DNA of 64,000 bases from contig NZ_JACYHF010000006.1 of assembly GCF_016482685.1 (NCBI RefSeq), forward strand, positions 1 to 64,000. The letters run 5' to 3'. A program made the translations under genes and the position numbers. Of this stretch, positions 17,321-27,555 are shown piece after piece. This DNA comes from Streptomyces sp. DSM 110735. Lineage in GTDB: Bacteria; Actinomycetota; Actinomycetes; Streptomycetales; Streptomycetaceae. Numbering within the stretch: the stretch's first letter is position 1; every line of letters starts with the position of its first letter. The notes below the pieces were generated by a model that was not told the origin of the DNA, ran no database searches, and was given only the letters and a program-made list of their open reading frames with translations.

Positions 17321-18433
17321 ATGTCCGACCTGCTGCGCGCCCCCGCCGAGATCAAGTACGCCGAAGAACTGGACTGGCTGGAGTCCATCGACGACAGCCC
17401 CAAGCCGTTCTCGTGGCGGCTGTCGCCCAAGATGGTCCGGCTGTTCATCCTCGGCTCCGAGCGGGCGGACGGGCTCGACCGGGAGATCTCGCAGAAGTGG
17501 TTCGGAGACCGCAGTTTCGTGGAGCGGTCCATCGTGACCCTCGCCTCCGACCGGGGTCTGCTGCTGATCGGTGACCCGGGCACCGGCAAGAGCTGGCTGG
17601 CGGAGCTGCTGTCGGCGGCGATCAGCCGCAACTCGACGCTGGTGGTGCAGGGCACGGCCGGCACCACCGAGGACCACATCAAGTACTCGTGGAACGTGTC
17701 CATGGTGATCGCCAAGGGCCAGTCCCGCGAGTCGATGATCCCCTCCCCGATCATGACGGCGATGGAGGGCGGCGCCATCGGGCGCTTCGAGGAGCTGACC
17801 CGTTCCACCAGTGACGTGCAGGACGCGTTGATCTCGATCCTGTCGGAGAAGTACATATCGGTGCCCGAGCTGGAGAGCGACAACATCGTCTTCGCCAAGC
17901 CCGGCTTCTCCATCATCGCCACCGCCAACAGCCGCGACCGGGGCGTCAACGACCTGTCGTCCGCGCTGAAGCGGCGCTTCAACTTCGTACGGATTCCGGT
18001 GGTGACCAACAAGAAGAGCGAGGCGGAGATCGTCCGCTTCCGCACCGAGGAGCTGCTGCGGCGGCACTCGATCGATCTGGACGTGCCGCCGACCCTGCTC
18101 GACGTGCTGCTCCAGAGCTTCGCGGACCTGCGCGCGTCGTCCGCCTCGGCCGGGAGCGACGACGAGAAGCTGGAGTCGGCGCTCTCGACGGCCGAGCAGA
18201 TCGGCGTGCTGGAGGACGCCGTGCTGCACGGCAACTTCTTCGGGGAGCACACCCTCACCGCCCGGACGCTCGCCTCGTCGCTGGTCGGCTCCCTCACCCG
18301 GCGCGAGCCGGAGGACCTGGCCATCCTCAACAAGTATCTGCACGGCGTGGTCGAGCCGCGCAGCAAGGAAGAGGGCGGCTCCTGGCCGGAGTTCCTCGAG
18401 GGCGGCCGCGACGCGATCGCCACCCTGTCGTGA
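17321..18433 (+). CDS. MoxR-type AAA+ ATPase
   Basis: A 370-residue ATPase. The Walker A GDPGTGKS is at residues 84-91, a Walker B-like region AMEGGAIGRFEEL follows near 147-160, and sensor 1 is in ATANSRDRG near 202-210; LKRRFNFVRIPV is also typical of MoxR proteins. The acidic Walker B end is unusual (no canonical DE pair directly visible). With the upstream VWA gene and the downstream DUF5682 gene it forms the core of a presumed macromolecule-remodelling complex. The stop overlaps the next start (GTGA). Confidence 0.9.
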   Translation: MSDLLRAPAEIKYAEELDWLESIDDSPKPFSWRLSPKMVRLFILGSERADGLDREISQKWFGDRSFVERSIVTLASDRGLLLIGDPGTGKSWLAELLSAAISRNSTLVVQGTAGTTEDHIKYSWNVSMVIAKGQSRESMIPSPIMTAMEGGAIGRFEELTRSTSDVQDALISILSEKYISVPELESDNIVFAKPGFSIIATANSRDRGVNDLSSALKRRFNFVRIPVVTNKKSEAEIVRFRTEELLRRHSIDLDVPPTLLDVLLQSFADLRASSASAGSDDEKLESALSTAEQIGVLEDAVLHGNFFGEHTLTARTLASSLVGSLTRREPEDLAILNKYLHGVVEPRSKEEGGSWPEFLEGGRDAIATLS

Positions 18434-21342
18434 GCGCGGACCACGCCGCCACGAGCGGTACCCCAGAAGGCGCGTTCGGTGCGCTGCGCGGTCAACTCCA
18501 GCGAGCTGCGACCGAGTTCGCGGGCGGACCCGACGCCCTTGAGGACATCCTCCTCGGCATGGTGGACGACGTGGACCGGGCGGTGCGCGAGCCGCTGGAG
18601 ATCTTCCCGGTCTGCCACCACTCCCCCGCCTCCGCGCTCGCCATGGCCCGCAGGCTGCGCGAGAAGCAGCCCAAGGTCGTGTACCTGGAGCTGTGCGAGG
18701 ACATGGCGCCCTTGCTGACCGAGCTGCGCAACTGCCGACTGCCGGTCGCGGTGCAGGCGTTCGCGGGCAAGGTCGACGGCTTTCCTGCCGAGTGGGCGCC
18801 GCTGTCGGTGGTCGCGCCGATCACCGAGGCGTCCGCCGAGTACCAGGCCATCGCGTACGCCCTGGACACTCCGGGCGTGGAGCTGGTCCTGGTGGACCGC
18901 TCGGCCGACCATGTGTACCAGTGGGACACGAGCCGTACGCGGCAGGAGCCCGACACCGACGAGGAGGCGCCCGAGGACGCTCAACTCCACGGCGAGGCGG
19001 TCGGCGTGGAGATCGGTGACCTGCGCCCGCGCTTCGCGGAGCTGGAGGAGCATCTGCTGCGGCACGGCCGGGTGCGGCACTGGTCGGAGTGGTGGCACCA
19101 GTACGTCGAGGTCCCGCTCGCGGGCAGCGACCACAACACCTACCGCCAGGCCATGTTCCTCATCGGCAGCCTCTTCAGGCGGCTCGCCCCCGGCGACGAG
19201 GGCCGGGTGCGGGTGGACGAGGACCGCGAGCGGTACATGTGGACGCGGATGCGCGAGCACCTGGCGGAGTCCGGCGCCGAACCGGCGGACTGCCTGTACG
19301 TGTGCGGGGCGTTCCACGCCGCCAGCCGGGTGGCCGAGTTCGGCGTCGAGGGCACCGACACGTTCACCATCTCCCCGCGTACGGCGACGACGTGGCAGTA
19401 CGGTCTGATCCCGTCCAGCCACGCGGCCATCGAGGCGCAGTTCGGTCTCGCCGCGGGCTCGGTGTCCATCGCCGCGACGGAGTGGACCAAGGGTCTCAAG
19501 CGCTCGCGGACCCGGCCGTACCTGCTGGCGGGGCAGAAGGGCGCGGCGAAGAAGGCGGCTTCGACGAAGGCGGTCGCGTCCTCGCCGGGCGCCGCCCCGG
19601 ACCGTCTCACCAGCTTCCTCCAACAGGCGCCCGCGCTGGACACGTTGGACGAGGCGGAGCTGCTCGGCTGGTCCGTGGACATCGTCCGCGCGGCGCGGCG
19701 CAACGGCTATCTGGCGTCCACCGCCGACGCCATCGCCGTCTTCGAGACCTCGATCCTGCTCGCCGGGATGCGCGACCGCGCGAAGCCGACGCCGTACGAC
19801 TTCCAGGACGCGGCGGTCACCTGCATCGAGAAGGACGCCGTGCCCGGTCGGCGGGACGTACGGCGGCTGGTCGAGATCATGATGGGCGGCGACCGGATCG
19901 GCCAGGTCGGCTACGACGCCCTTCCGCCGCTGGCGCGCGACGTGCACGACCGGCTGGCTCCGCTCGGGCTCAAGCTCCAGCAGCGCGGTGTCCAGCGCGC
20001 GTTGCTCGACATCGTCTCTCGTCCCGAACTGACCGCCTGCTCGGACGTGCTGTGGATGCTGCGCCGTCTGCTCCCGCACGGCGCGGCACGCCCGATCATG
20101 GGTGAGCGCAAGCTCGGTGAGCGTTCCCTCCAGGAGTCCTGGGACCTGGCGATCGGCACCCACCAACGGGCGCTGATCGAGCTGGGATACGAGGGCGTCA
20201 GTCTCGAACAGGTCCTGGAGCAGCGGCTACGGCGTGAGGCGTACGCCCCGCAGGCGACGGCCGCGACCGTGCTGGCGGCGGTCGAGGACGCCACGCTCCA
20301 CCTGGGCGGCAAGCGCCTCGCCGACGAACTCGGCACTCACGCGCTGAAGGTGCTGGCCAGCGAGCGCACGGTGGACGGCGCCCCGGAGGTGCTGCGCCGG
20401 GTGCGGCGGCTGCTGGCGTACTACCGCACCCACGAGCCGGTGCTGCCGCAGTGGATCGAGTCCTTCGCGAAGACGGGGTACGCGCACTACTGCACGCTGC
20501 TGCCGACGGCGTTCGTCGACGAGGACGCGACGGTCGGTCAGGTCGCGGCGATGCTCGGGTTCCTCTTCGGCATGGAGAGTCTCGCGCTCTCGCTCGGCTG
20601 CGACCGGACCCAACTGGAGCTGGCGGTGGCCCAGTCGCACCCCGAGGACCCGGCGAAGACGGCGCTGCTGTGGGCGGCGCGGGTGCAGCTCGGCACGTTG
20701 TCCCGCGCGGAACTGCGGGCTCGGTGCATGGAGTTGCTGGACAACCCGCTGGTGGTGCCCGCCTACCCGCGCTATCTGAGCGGGTTCGTGCATGCCCTGG
20801 AGCCGGTGCCGGGGCTCGCGGACGTGGTGGTGGAGGCGGTCTCCAACGCCTTCGGCCGACTGCCGGACACGGTGCTGCTGCCCTGGCTGCCGCTGCTGAT
20901 CACCACGCTGCGCTCTCAGGCGGGCGATCTGGCGCCGCTGCTGATCCGGGAGGCTGCCCGGATCTTCCCGGCGCGGCTGGCGGCGCTGGACGCGTGGACG
21001 CCCCCGTGGCTCGCCGAGGCACAGCCCGTGGTCCGCCGCCCCGAACCGCGTGCTCCACGCGGCGTGGCCCTGCTCCCGGCGCACCCGGCGACCTGCGACG
21101 CGCTCGCGGAGCTGCTGGGCTGCACGGACGGGTGGGCGGCGCCCGGGTCCCCGGTCGTGGAGGGTGTCGCCTTGCTGACCGCTCATCCGGCGACCTGCGA
21201 CGCCGTGGCGGGACTGCTGGGCTGCGACGACGGCTGGTCCGAGCCGGTTGGCACTGCTCCCCCGGCTCCCCCGGCCTCGGCGCTGGCCGAGCGCCATCCG
21301 GCGACGGCGGCGGCGTGGGAGTCCCTGCTCGCGCACACCTGA
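18430..21342 (+). CDS. DUF5682 family protein
   Basis: A 970-residue protein, last of the coupled operon (GTG 18430). Near residue 60, FPVCHHSPASALAMARRLRE followed by KQPKVVYLELCEDM resembles the first motif of TraB/ChaN/TIKI-type proteins (GxxHxS...P..V.VEL); a CGAFHAASRVAEFG segment near residue 295 could be a second conserved His site. Membership of that superfamily is my inference. The C-terminal 500 residues look like helical repeats, and the last 95 contain three copies of a short repeat. No membrane segment or signal peptide. Function is unknown. Confidence 0.82.
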   Translation: MSADHAATSGTPEGAFGALRGQLQRAATEFAGGPDALEDILLGMVDDVDRAVREPLEIFPVCHHSPASALAMARRLREKQPKVVYLELCEDMAPLLTELRNCRLPVAVQAFAGKVDGFPAEWAPLSVVAPITEASAEYQAIAYALDTPGVELVLVDRSADHVYQWDTSRTRQEPDTDEEAPEDAQLHGEAVGVEIGDLRPRFAELEEHLLRHGRVRHWSEWWHQYVEVPLAGSDHNTYRQAMFLIGSLFRRLAPGDEGRVRVDEDRERYMWTRMREHLAESGAEPADCLYVCGAFHAASRVAEFGVEGTDTFTISPRTATTWQYGLIPSSHAAIEAQFGLAAGSVSIAATEWTKGLKRSRTRPYLLAGQKGAAKKAASTKAVASSPGAAPDRLTSFLQQAPALDTLDEAELLGWSVDIVRAARRNGYLASTADAIAVFETSILLAGMRDRAKPTPYDFQDAAVTCIEKDAVPGRRDVRRLVEIMMGGDRIGQVGYDALPPLARDVHDRLAPLGLKLQQRGVQRALLDIVSRPELTACSDVLWMLRRLLPHGAARPIMGERKLGERSLQESWDLAIGTHQRALIELGYEGVSLEQVLEQRLRREAYAPQATAATVLAAVEDATLHLGGKRLADELGTHALKVLASERTVDGAPEVLRRVRRLLAYYRTHEPVLPQWIESFAKTGYAHYCTLLPTAFVDEDATVGQVAAMLGFLFGMESLALSLGCDRTQLELAVAQSHPEDPAKTALLWAARVQLGTLSRAELRARCMELLDNPLVVPAYPRYLSGFVHALEPVPGLADVVVEAVSNAFGRLPDTVLLPWLPLLITTLRSQAGDLAPLLIREAARIFPARLAALDAWTPPWLAEAQPVVRRPEPRAPRGVALLPAHPATCDALAELLGCTDGWAAPGSPVVEGVALLTAHPATCDAVAGLLGCDDGWSEPVGTAPPAPPASALAERHPATAAAWESLLAHT
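21061..21333 (+). repeat. Threefold protein repeat at the end of the DUF5682 gene
   Basis: The unit G-V-A-L-L-x-A-H-P-A-T-C-D-A begins at 21061 and again at 21163 (34 residues apart), each followed by LLGC..DGW; a weaker third unit (ALAERHPATAAAWESLL) begins at 21280. The first two copies are very similar at DNA level too, suggesting recent duplication. Confidence 0.8.
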
Positions 21343-21360
21343 CGGACTCGGCGCACGACG

Positions 21361-21402
21361 GCGCGGGGCCGGATCCGACGCACCTCGGACCCGGCCCCGC
21401 GC
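21361..21402. terminator. Bidirectional hairpin terminator
   Basis: An 18-bp stem with a single mismatch (21361-21378 with 21385-21402) and a 6-base loop, between the convergent ends of the DUF5682 gene (21342) and the beta-glucosidase gene (21408). Confidence 0.85.
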
Positions 21403-21407
21403 ACGTC

Positions 21408-22766
<1,359 letters not shown>

Positions 22767-22795
22767 GGAAGTCCCTTCGCGGTGGGGGGTGTTGA

Positions 22796-23686
22796 TCACT
22801 TGACGGCGCCCGCGGTCAGTCCGGCGACGAGGTAGCGCTGGAGCAGCAGGAAGCCCGCGACCACGGGCACGCTCACCACCAGGGATGCCGCCATGATCTG
22901 GTTCCAGTAGACGTTGTAGAGGGTGGAGTAGCCCTGGAGGCCGACGGCGAGTGTGCGGGTGGTGTCGTTGGTCATGACGGAGGCGAAGAGGACCTCGCCC
23001 CAGGCGGTCATGAAGGCGTAGACGGCGACCGCGACGATGCCGGGCACGGCGGCGGGCACGACGATCCGCAGCAGCGCGCCGAGCGGTCCGCAGCCGTCGA
23101 CCAGCGCGGCTTCGTCGAGGTCGCGGGGCACGGAGTCGAAGTACCCGATCAGCATCCAGATCGAGAACGGCAGCGAGAAGGTCAGATACGTGAGGATCAG
23201 TCCGCCGCGCGAGCCGAACAGGGCGATCCCGGTGGCGTTGCCGATGTTGACGTAGAGCAGGAACAGCGGGAGCAGGAAGAGGATGCCGGGGAACATCTGC
23301 GTGGACAGCACGGTCACCGTGAAGACGCGCTTGCCGCGGAAGTCGTAGCGGCTGACCGCGTAGGCGGCGAACACGGCGATGACGACCGAGCAGACGGTGG
23401 CGGCACCCGCCACGATCAGCGAGTTCACGAAGTAGCGGGCGAGCGGGATCGTGGACCAGATGTCGATGTACGGCCGGATGGTCAACTCGCTGGGCATCCA
23501 GCGGAATTCGCCCGTCACGTCGGCGAGCGGCTTCAGCGAGCTGGAGATCATCACGTAGACGGGCAGCAGGACGAAGGCGGTGAGCAGAGTGAGGAAGATC
23601 CGCCGGGACCACTGGAACGAACGGGGGCGCGCCAGGGGGGACTTGGGCGTGGGCTTCGCCTTGGAGACGGTCAGCGGCTCAGACAT
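22796..23686 (-). CDS. Sugar ABC transporter permease (MalG type)
   Basis: A 296-residue inner-membrane permease with six predicted helices. The EAA loop, which contacts the ATPase, is seen in [21 protein letters not shown] around residues 192-212. It starts inside the preceding permease gene (8-base overlap), so the two form a heterodimer. No ATPase gene is in the operon; Streptomyces CUT1 transporters commonly share the multi-sugar ATPase MsiK encoded elsewhere (established), which probably energises this one. Confidence 0.94.
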   Translation of the reverse strand: MSEPLTVSKAKPTPKSPLARPRSFQWSRRIFLTLLTAFVLLPVYVMISSSLKPLADVTGEFRWMPSELTIRPYIDIWSTIPLARYFVNSLIVAGAATVCSVVIAVFAAYAVSRYDFRGKRVFTVTVLSTQMFPGILFLLPLFLLYVNIGNATGIALFGSRGGLILTYLTFSLPFSIWMLIGYFDSVPRDLDEAALVDGCGPLGALLRIVVPAAVPGIVAVAVYAFMTAWGEVLFASVMTNDTTRTLAVGLQGYSTLYNVYWNQIMAASLVVSVPVVAGFLLLQRYLVAGLTAGAVK

Positions 23687-24662
23687 CGGCGCCCCTCCGT
23701 CCGCGCGAGGTGAACAGCAGATAGCCGCCCGTGACGACCAGCAGGAAGAGCAGCAGCAGGACGGACATGGCGGAGCCGGTGCCGAAGTCCCAGGTCAGGA
23801 AGGTGGTTTGGTAGATGTGCACAGATATGAGATCCGCCGCCTCGGGTGCGCTCCGCCCGAACAGCACGAACGGCGTGTTGAAGTCGTTGAACGTCCAGAG
23901 GAACAGCACCAGGACGAGTACCTGGTTGACGGGGCGCAGCGCGGGCAGTGTGATGTGGCGGATCTGCTGCCACATCCCGGCGCCGTCCAGCGCGGCGGCT
24001 TCGTACAACTCCCCCGGGATGTTCTGGAGTCCGGCCATCACGATGAGGAAGGCGAACGGCCAGCCCTTCCACACCGAGACGGTGAGCAGGGCGTAGAAGC
24101 TGTTGTCGCCGAGCAGCCAGAAGGAGCGCTTGTCGGTGAGGTGGAGCTGGTCGTGCAGGACGTGGTTCACCAGCCCGTTGTCGTGCTGGAACATGAACAC
24201 CCAGGTGATGACCGCCGCGTAGACAGGCAGCGCGTACGGCACCAGGAACAGGGCGCGCAGCAGACCGCGTCCCCGGAAGGTGTCCTGCATGAAGACGGCG
24301 GCGGCGGTGCCGATCAGCCAGCACAGGGCGACGGACAGCAGGGTGAAACCGACGGTGACGGCGAACGAGTGGAGCAGCGCCTTGCCGATGGGGGCGTCGA
24401 AGTCCACGGACACGCGGTAGTTACGCAGTCCGGTCCAGGGCGCGGTGGACCAGTCGCGGATGTGGAACCGGGTGAGTTCCCGGAAGCTCATCAGGGCGCC
24501 CATGACCATCGGCACCAGATGGACGAGGAGTTCGAGGACGAGCGCGGGCAGCAGGAGCAGATACGGCAGGGTCACGCGCCGGACGCGCCCGGTGCGGCGC
24601 GGACTCCGCGCGGCACCGGGCGCGTCGCCGCGCACCGGTTCCTTGAGAACGGTGGTGGTCAT
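23679..24662 (-). CDS. Sugar ABC transporter permease (MalF type)
   Basis: A 327-residue permease. After a charged N-terminus (about 30 residues), six hydrophobic helices follow; the EAA loop is ELYEAAALDGAGMWQQIRH near residue 230. It starts at ATG 24662, 5 bases after the binding-protein stop, with no clear ribosome site, so translation is probably coupled. It partners with the MalG-type permease whose gene overlaps its end. Confidence 0.94.
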   Translation of the reverse strand: MTTTVLKEPVRGDAPGAARSPRRTGRVRRVTLPYLLLLPALVLELLVHLVPMVMGALMSFRELTRFHIRDWSTAPWTGLRNYRVSVDFDAPIGKALLHSFAVTVGFTLLSVALCWLIGTAAAVFMQDTFRGRGLLRALFLVPYALPVYAAVITWVFMFQHDNGLVNHVLHDQLHLTDKRSFWLLGDNSFYALLTVSVWKGWPFAFLIVMAGLQNIPGELYEAAALDGAGMWQQIRHITLPALRPVNQVLVLVLFLWTFNDFNTPFVLFGRSAPEAADLISVHIYQTTFLTWDFGTGSAMSVLLLLFLLVVTGGYLLFTSRGRRGADV

Positions 24663-24667
24663 GGTCG

Positions 24668-25984
24668 TCAGGCCGCCGGCATCTGCTGCTGGGCCTTCTC
24701 CAGCTTGGCCTTGACGGAGGCGGTGGTGACGGCGCGTCCCGCCGCCGCGTCGGCGAACAGGTCCTTGACGGCGGTGCCGACGGCGGTCTCGAACTGCGAC
24801 TCGTTGGCGACCTGGGGCAGCGCGGTCGCGCTGGTGGCGAGCGTGTCCTTGAGGACGACCGTCGCGGGCGCGCTGAACGCGGGGTCCTGCTGGGCGGCCT
24901 TGACCGGCGGGATGGAGCTGTACGCCTTGTTGAGGATCTTCTGCTCGCCGTCGCTGGTCATGAACCTCACGAACTGGGTCGCGCCGTCGAGGTTGTGGCT
25001 GTCCTTGAAGACGGCGAGGTTGATGCCCGCGACCATGGAGTTGACCTGGGTGCCGGTGCCGGGCTTGCCGGACTGGACGGGCACGGGGGCGATTCCGTAG
25101 GCGTCGTCGCTCATGCCCTGCGACTTGAGGTTGGCGGCGGCGGACTGCCAAAGGAGCATCGCCTGCTTGCCCTTGGCGAAGTCGCTGACCGACTGGTTCT
25201 GCGCGTACTCGGCGTTGCCCGCCGGGATGACCTTGTCCTTGGCCATCAGGTCGACGTACTGCTTGACCGCGTCGACCACCTTGGGATTGGTGAAGTCGGG
25301 CTTGCCGTCGGTGCCGAAGAAGTCGGCGCCGTGCTGCTTGGCGAAGACGAAGACGTGGTGGATGTTCTCGGAGACGTTCGAACCCTCCGCGCCCAGCGGG
25401 GACTTGCCCTTCGCCCGGATCTTCTTGCCGTCGGCGATCAGCTCGTCCCAGGTGGCCGGGGGCTTGGAGATGCCCGCGTCGGCGAAGATCTGCTTGTTGT
25501 AGTAGAGCGCGTAAGACATCGAGTACAGCGGTACGGCCGCCGGGTCCTTGCCCGTCGCGCCGGTCGAGCCGAGCGCGGAGTCCACGAACCGGTCGCGCCC
25601 GCCGATCTTCTCGAAGTTCTTCGCGTCCCAGGGCAGCAGCGCGCCCGTCGCCTGGAGGGAGGCGCTCCAGGTGTTGCCGATGTTGAGCACATCGGGACCC
25701 TGGCCCGAAGTCGCCGCCGTGAGAATGCGGTTGAGCAGGTCGGACCAGGGCACGACCTCGACCTTCACCTTGATGCCGGTCTGCTTCTCGAACTTGTCGA
25801 GCTCCGGCTGGAGGACCTTCTTGTCCACGGCGATGCTCGCGCCCTGGTTGGAGGCCCAGTAAGTCAGCGTCTTCGACGACCCGTTGGCCTCGTCCCCGCC
25901 CGATGTACCTCCCCCGCACGCTGTGGCCGCGAGGGCGAGAGACATGACGACGGCGCCGGTGGCCGCGGCTCGGATGCTGCGCAT
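24668..25984 (-). CDS. Sugar-binding lipoprotein of the ABC transporter
   Basis: A 438-residue extracellular solute-binding protein, family 1. The signal peptide ends in a lipobox LAATAC at about residue 23, followed by a Gly/Ser linker, so the protein is lipid-anchored outside the membrane. The mature part has the usual LTYWASNQG opening and GPDVLNIGN. ATG 25984 is chosen; an ATG at 26044 would put 20 extra residues before the signal peptide. Ligand unknown, but the downstream GH1 enzyme points to beta-glucosides. It is the first gene of the operon and therefore the most expressed. Confidence 0.94.
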   Translation of the reverse strand: MRSIRAAATGAVVMSLALAATACGGGTSGGDEANGSSKTLTYWASNQGASIAVDKKVLQPELDKFEKQTGIKVKVEVVPWSDLLNRILTAATSGQGPDVLNIGNTWSASLQATGALLPWDAKNFEKIGGRDRFVDSALGSTGATGKDPAAVPLYSMSYALYYNKQIFADAGISKPPATWDELIADGKKIRAKGKSPLGAEGSNVSENIHHVFVFAKQHGADFFGTDGKPDFTNPKVVDAVKQYVDLMAKDKVIPAGNAEYAQNQSVSDFAKGKQAMLLWQSAAANLKSQGMSDDAYGIAPVPVQSGKPGTGTQVNSMVAGINLAVFKDSHNLDGATQFVRFMTSDGEQKILNKAYSSIPPVKAAQQDPAFSAPATVVLKDTLATSATALPQVANESQFETAVGTAVKDLFADAAAGRAVTTASVKAKLEKAQQQMPAA

Positions 25985-26077
25985 GGCTCCAGAAGTCCCT
26001 TTCCGGGAGTCGAGACCCCGAGGACCACTCACGACAGCCGACACCCGTTCGACCCCCGAAGGCTCCTCATGGCTTAA

Positions 26078-26095
26078 TTTAGGACGTGAGTTAAA
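26078..26095. promoter_or_regulatory. Candidate operator of the beta-glucoside operon
   Basis: TTTAGGACGTGAGTTAAA, an AT-rich site with symmetric ends (TTTA-N10-TAAA) about 95 bp before the binding-protein start, in an otherwise GC-rich region. It resembles sites of ROK-type sugar repressors. No repressor gene is adjacent, so the regulator must be elsewhere (inference). Confidence 0.5.
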
Positions 26096-26251
26096 CCTCC
26101 GTAGGGAGTGGAGTCAAGGGATCGGGCGGGTTTTGCAGCGGGGGACGGGGGGCGCCGAAGCCGGGGCACCGTCCGGTGCTCATCCCGGGACCGGGCTCTG
26201 CGATGATCGGCGCCCAGTCGGCCCGGAGGGCCGCTCAACGGGGGGACGCCC

Positions 26252-26719
26252 ATGCTTTCGACCACTGCCTCGCGCCGCGCGCTGCCCGTACTGCTGGCCG
26301 GCATCCTGCTGACCGGCTGCTCGACCGGACACGACACCGCGTCAGCGCCGTCTTCCTCCGCCCCTTCGCCCTCCCCCACCGCGTCCGCGCCCACGCGGCG
26401 GACAGTTACCGCGTCCCAGGTCCGGGACGCGTTCGCCGTGCTCCAGGCGACGTACGAGGACGGCTGTACGGACCCCACGAACTGCGAGTACTTCCTCACC
26501 CGGGTGCACGACAACCTCGACGAACTCGCCGCCGCGATGAAAGCCGACCCGAAGGGCGAGGGTCACTTCACCGCGCCGCTCGCATGGATGGACGCGCTGC
26601 GCGGGGCGTTGGGGAAGGACACCTCCTTCCCCAACCTCAAGAAGCACCAGAAGCTGCTGATCGGCACCCGGGACAGGATCAACAAGTGGATGCAGTCGCA
26701 TCCGGAGGACTATCGCTGA
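26252..26719 (+). CDS. Small secreted lipoprotein, unknown function
   Basis: A 155-residue protein with a lipoprotein signal peptide: positively charged start, hydrophobic core LPVLLAGILLTGC with the lipid-acceptor Cys at residue 23. A Ser/Pro/Thr linker (residues 30-48) is followed by a compact domain of about 100 residues containing YEDGCTDPTNCEYF, whose two cysteines may form a disulphide. ATG 26252 has GGGGGGA 6 bases upstream. No family recognised. Its 3' end overlaps the convergent DUF3293 gene by 10 bases. Confidence 0.8.
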   Translation: MLSTTASRRALPVLLAGILLTGCSTGHDTASAPSSSAPSPSPTASAPTRRTVTASQVRDAFAVLQATYEDGCTDPTNCEYFLTRVHDNLDELAAAMKADPKGEGHFTAPLAWMDALRGALGKDTSFPNLKKHQKLLIGTRDRINKWMQSHPEDYR

Positions 26720-27216
26720 AAGGAGTCCCCGGTGAGCGCGGACACCGTGGTGGACGTGGGGCGCAGCTCGGGCGCGGAGGTCGCCCGCCACCCCGCCGCC
26801 TCGCTCCACTCCTCGAAGCACGCCAGCAGACGCCGCTCCGCCCGGCTCCACGCGAACACCGCGTCCTGACCGAACCGGCGCCCCAGGGCGCGAGCCTCGG
26901 CGTCGGACAGCCCAATGACAGCCACACTCTCCTCGGCGTGGGTACCGCAGGGGCTGCTGCCTGTGGCGGGCCACCATGTGTGACCGCCACGGCCGAGCCA
27001 AGCCAGCAGTAGGGCGTGGGCCCGCGCGTTGTCCTCGGCGGCGCCGACCCGCCCACGGGGGTTGAAGGCCGTGACGACGTGCAGGGTCCGCCCGGACGGC
27101 TCCGGGAACGCCCCCTCGGTCACCCCGACGGAACACGGCACCATCCGCACGACGCCGCGCTCCGCGAATCGAATGTCCACCACAGCCTGCCGATAAGCCG
27201 CCCAGCGGTCCCGCAT
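26710..27216 (-). CDS. DUF3293 family protein
   Basis: A 168-residue cytosolic protein. The pattern HVVTAFNPRG, then A.DN.RA, WPATGS, HAEESVAVIGLSDAEARALG and FGQDAVFAW matches the DUF3293 family as I know it, found widely in bacteria with no known activity. ATG 27216 is selected because GGAGGAGGG lies upstream at proper spacing; an upstream in-frame ATG at 27393 would add 59 residues of unrelated sequence. Confidence 0.8.
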   Translation of the reverse strand: MRDRWAAYRQAVVDIRFAERGVVRMVPCSVGVTEGAFPEPSGRTLHVVTAFNPRGRVGAAEDNARAHALLLAWLGRGGHTWWPATGSSPCGTHAEESVAVIGLSDAEARALGRRFGQDAVFAWSRAERRLLACFEEWSEAAGWRATSAPELRPTSTTVSALTGDSFQR

Positions 27217-27355
27217 GAGCCCTCCTCCGGAAAGAGAAGACCCCCTTACGCACCCGGCAGGGAGATCCGCGCCCAGCCCCGACGGGCTCGGCGTGATCGT
27301 TTTCGTGAACGGGTGGAATGCTGCCACATGGTGTGACGCGGGACCAGGGTCAAGG

Positions 27356-27555
27356 GCCCGCGCGCTCGACGTGGTGCCGGGCTCGGACGGCACCCCCGCC
27401 CAGCCGATGGTGGCCCAGACCCGCCACGCCCTGGCCCGTTACGCGGCGCACGGGGGTACGGTACGGGAGGTCGCCCGTGCCCCCCGCGGGACGCGGTGCA
27501 CCTGGAGAAGCCCGAGGAGTTCATGACGGCGCTGCTGGAGGTCCTGTCGGCATGA
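27356..27555 (+). pseudogene. Relic of an alpha/beta hydrolase C-terminus
   Basis: One frame gives DVVPGSDGTPAQPM...RHALARYAAHGGTVREV, then a different frame gives AVHLEKPEEFMTALLEVLS and a TGA at 27553-27555. Together they read as the last ~65 residues of an alpha/beta hydrolase (helix-rich end with the His-proximal loop) broken by a frameshift and lacking everything upstream. Its old stop overlaps the carboxylesterase start (ATGA), so the two genes were once an operon (inference). Confidence 0.55.

Noticed and set aside
17275-20166. 963-codon minus-strand frame
   Set aside because: Lies opposite MoxR and DUF5682 genes whose motifs and coupling are clear; no domain readable.
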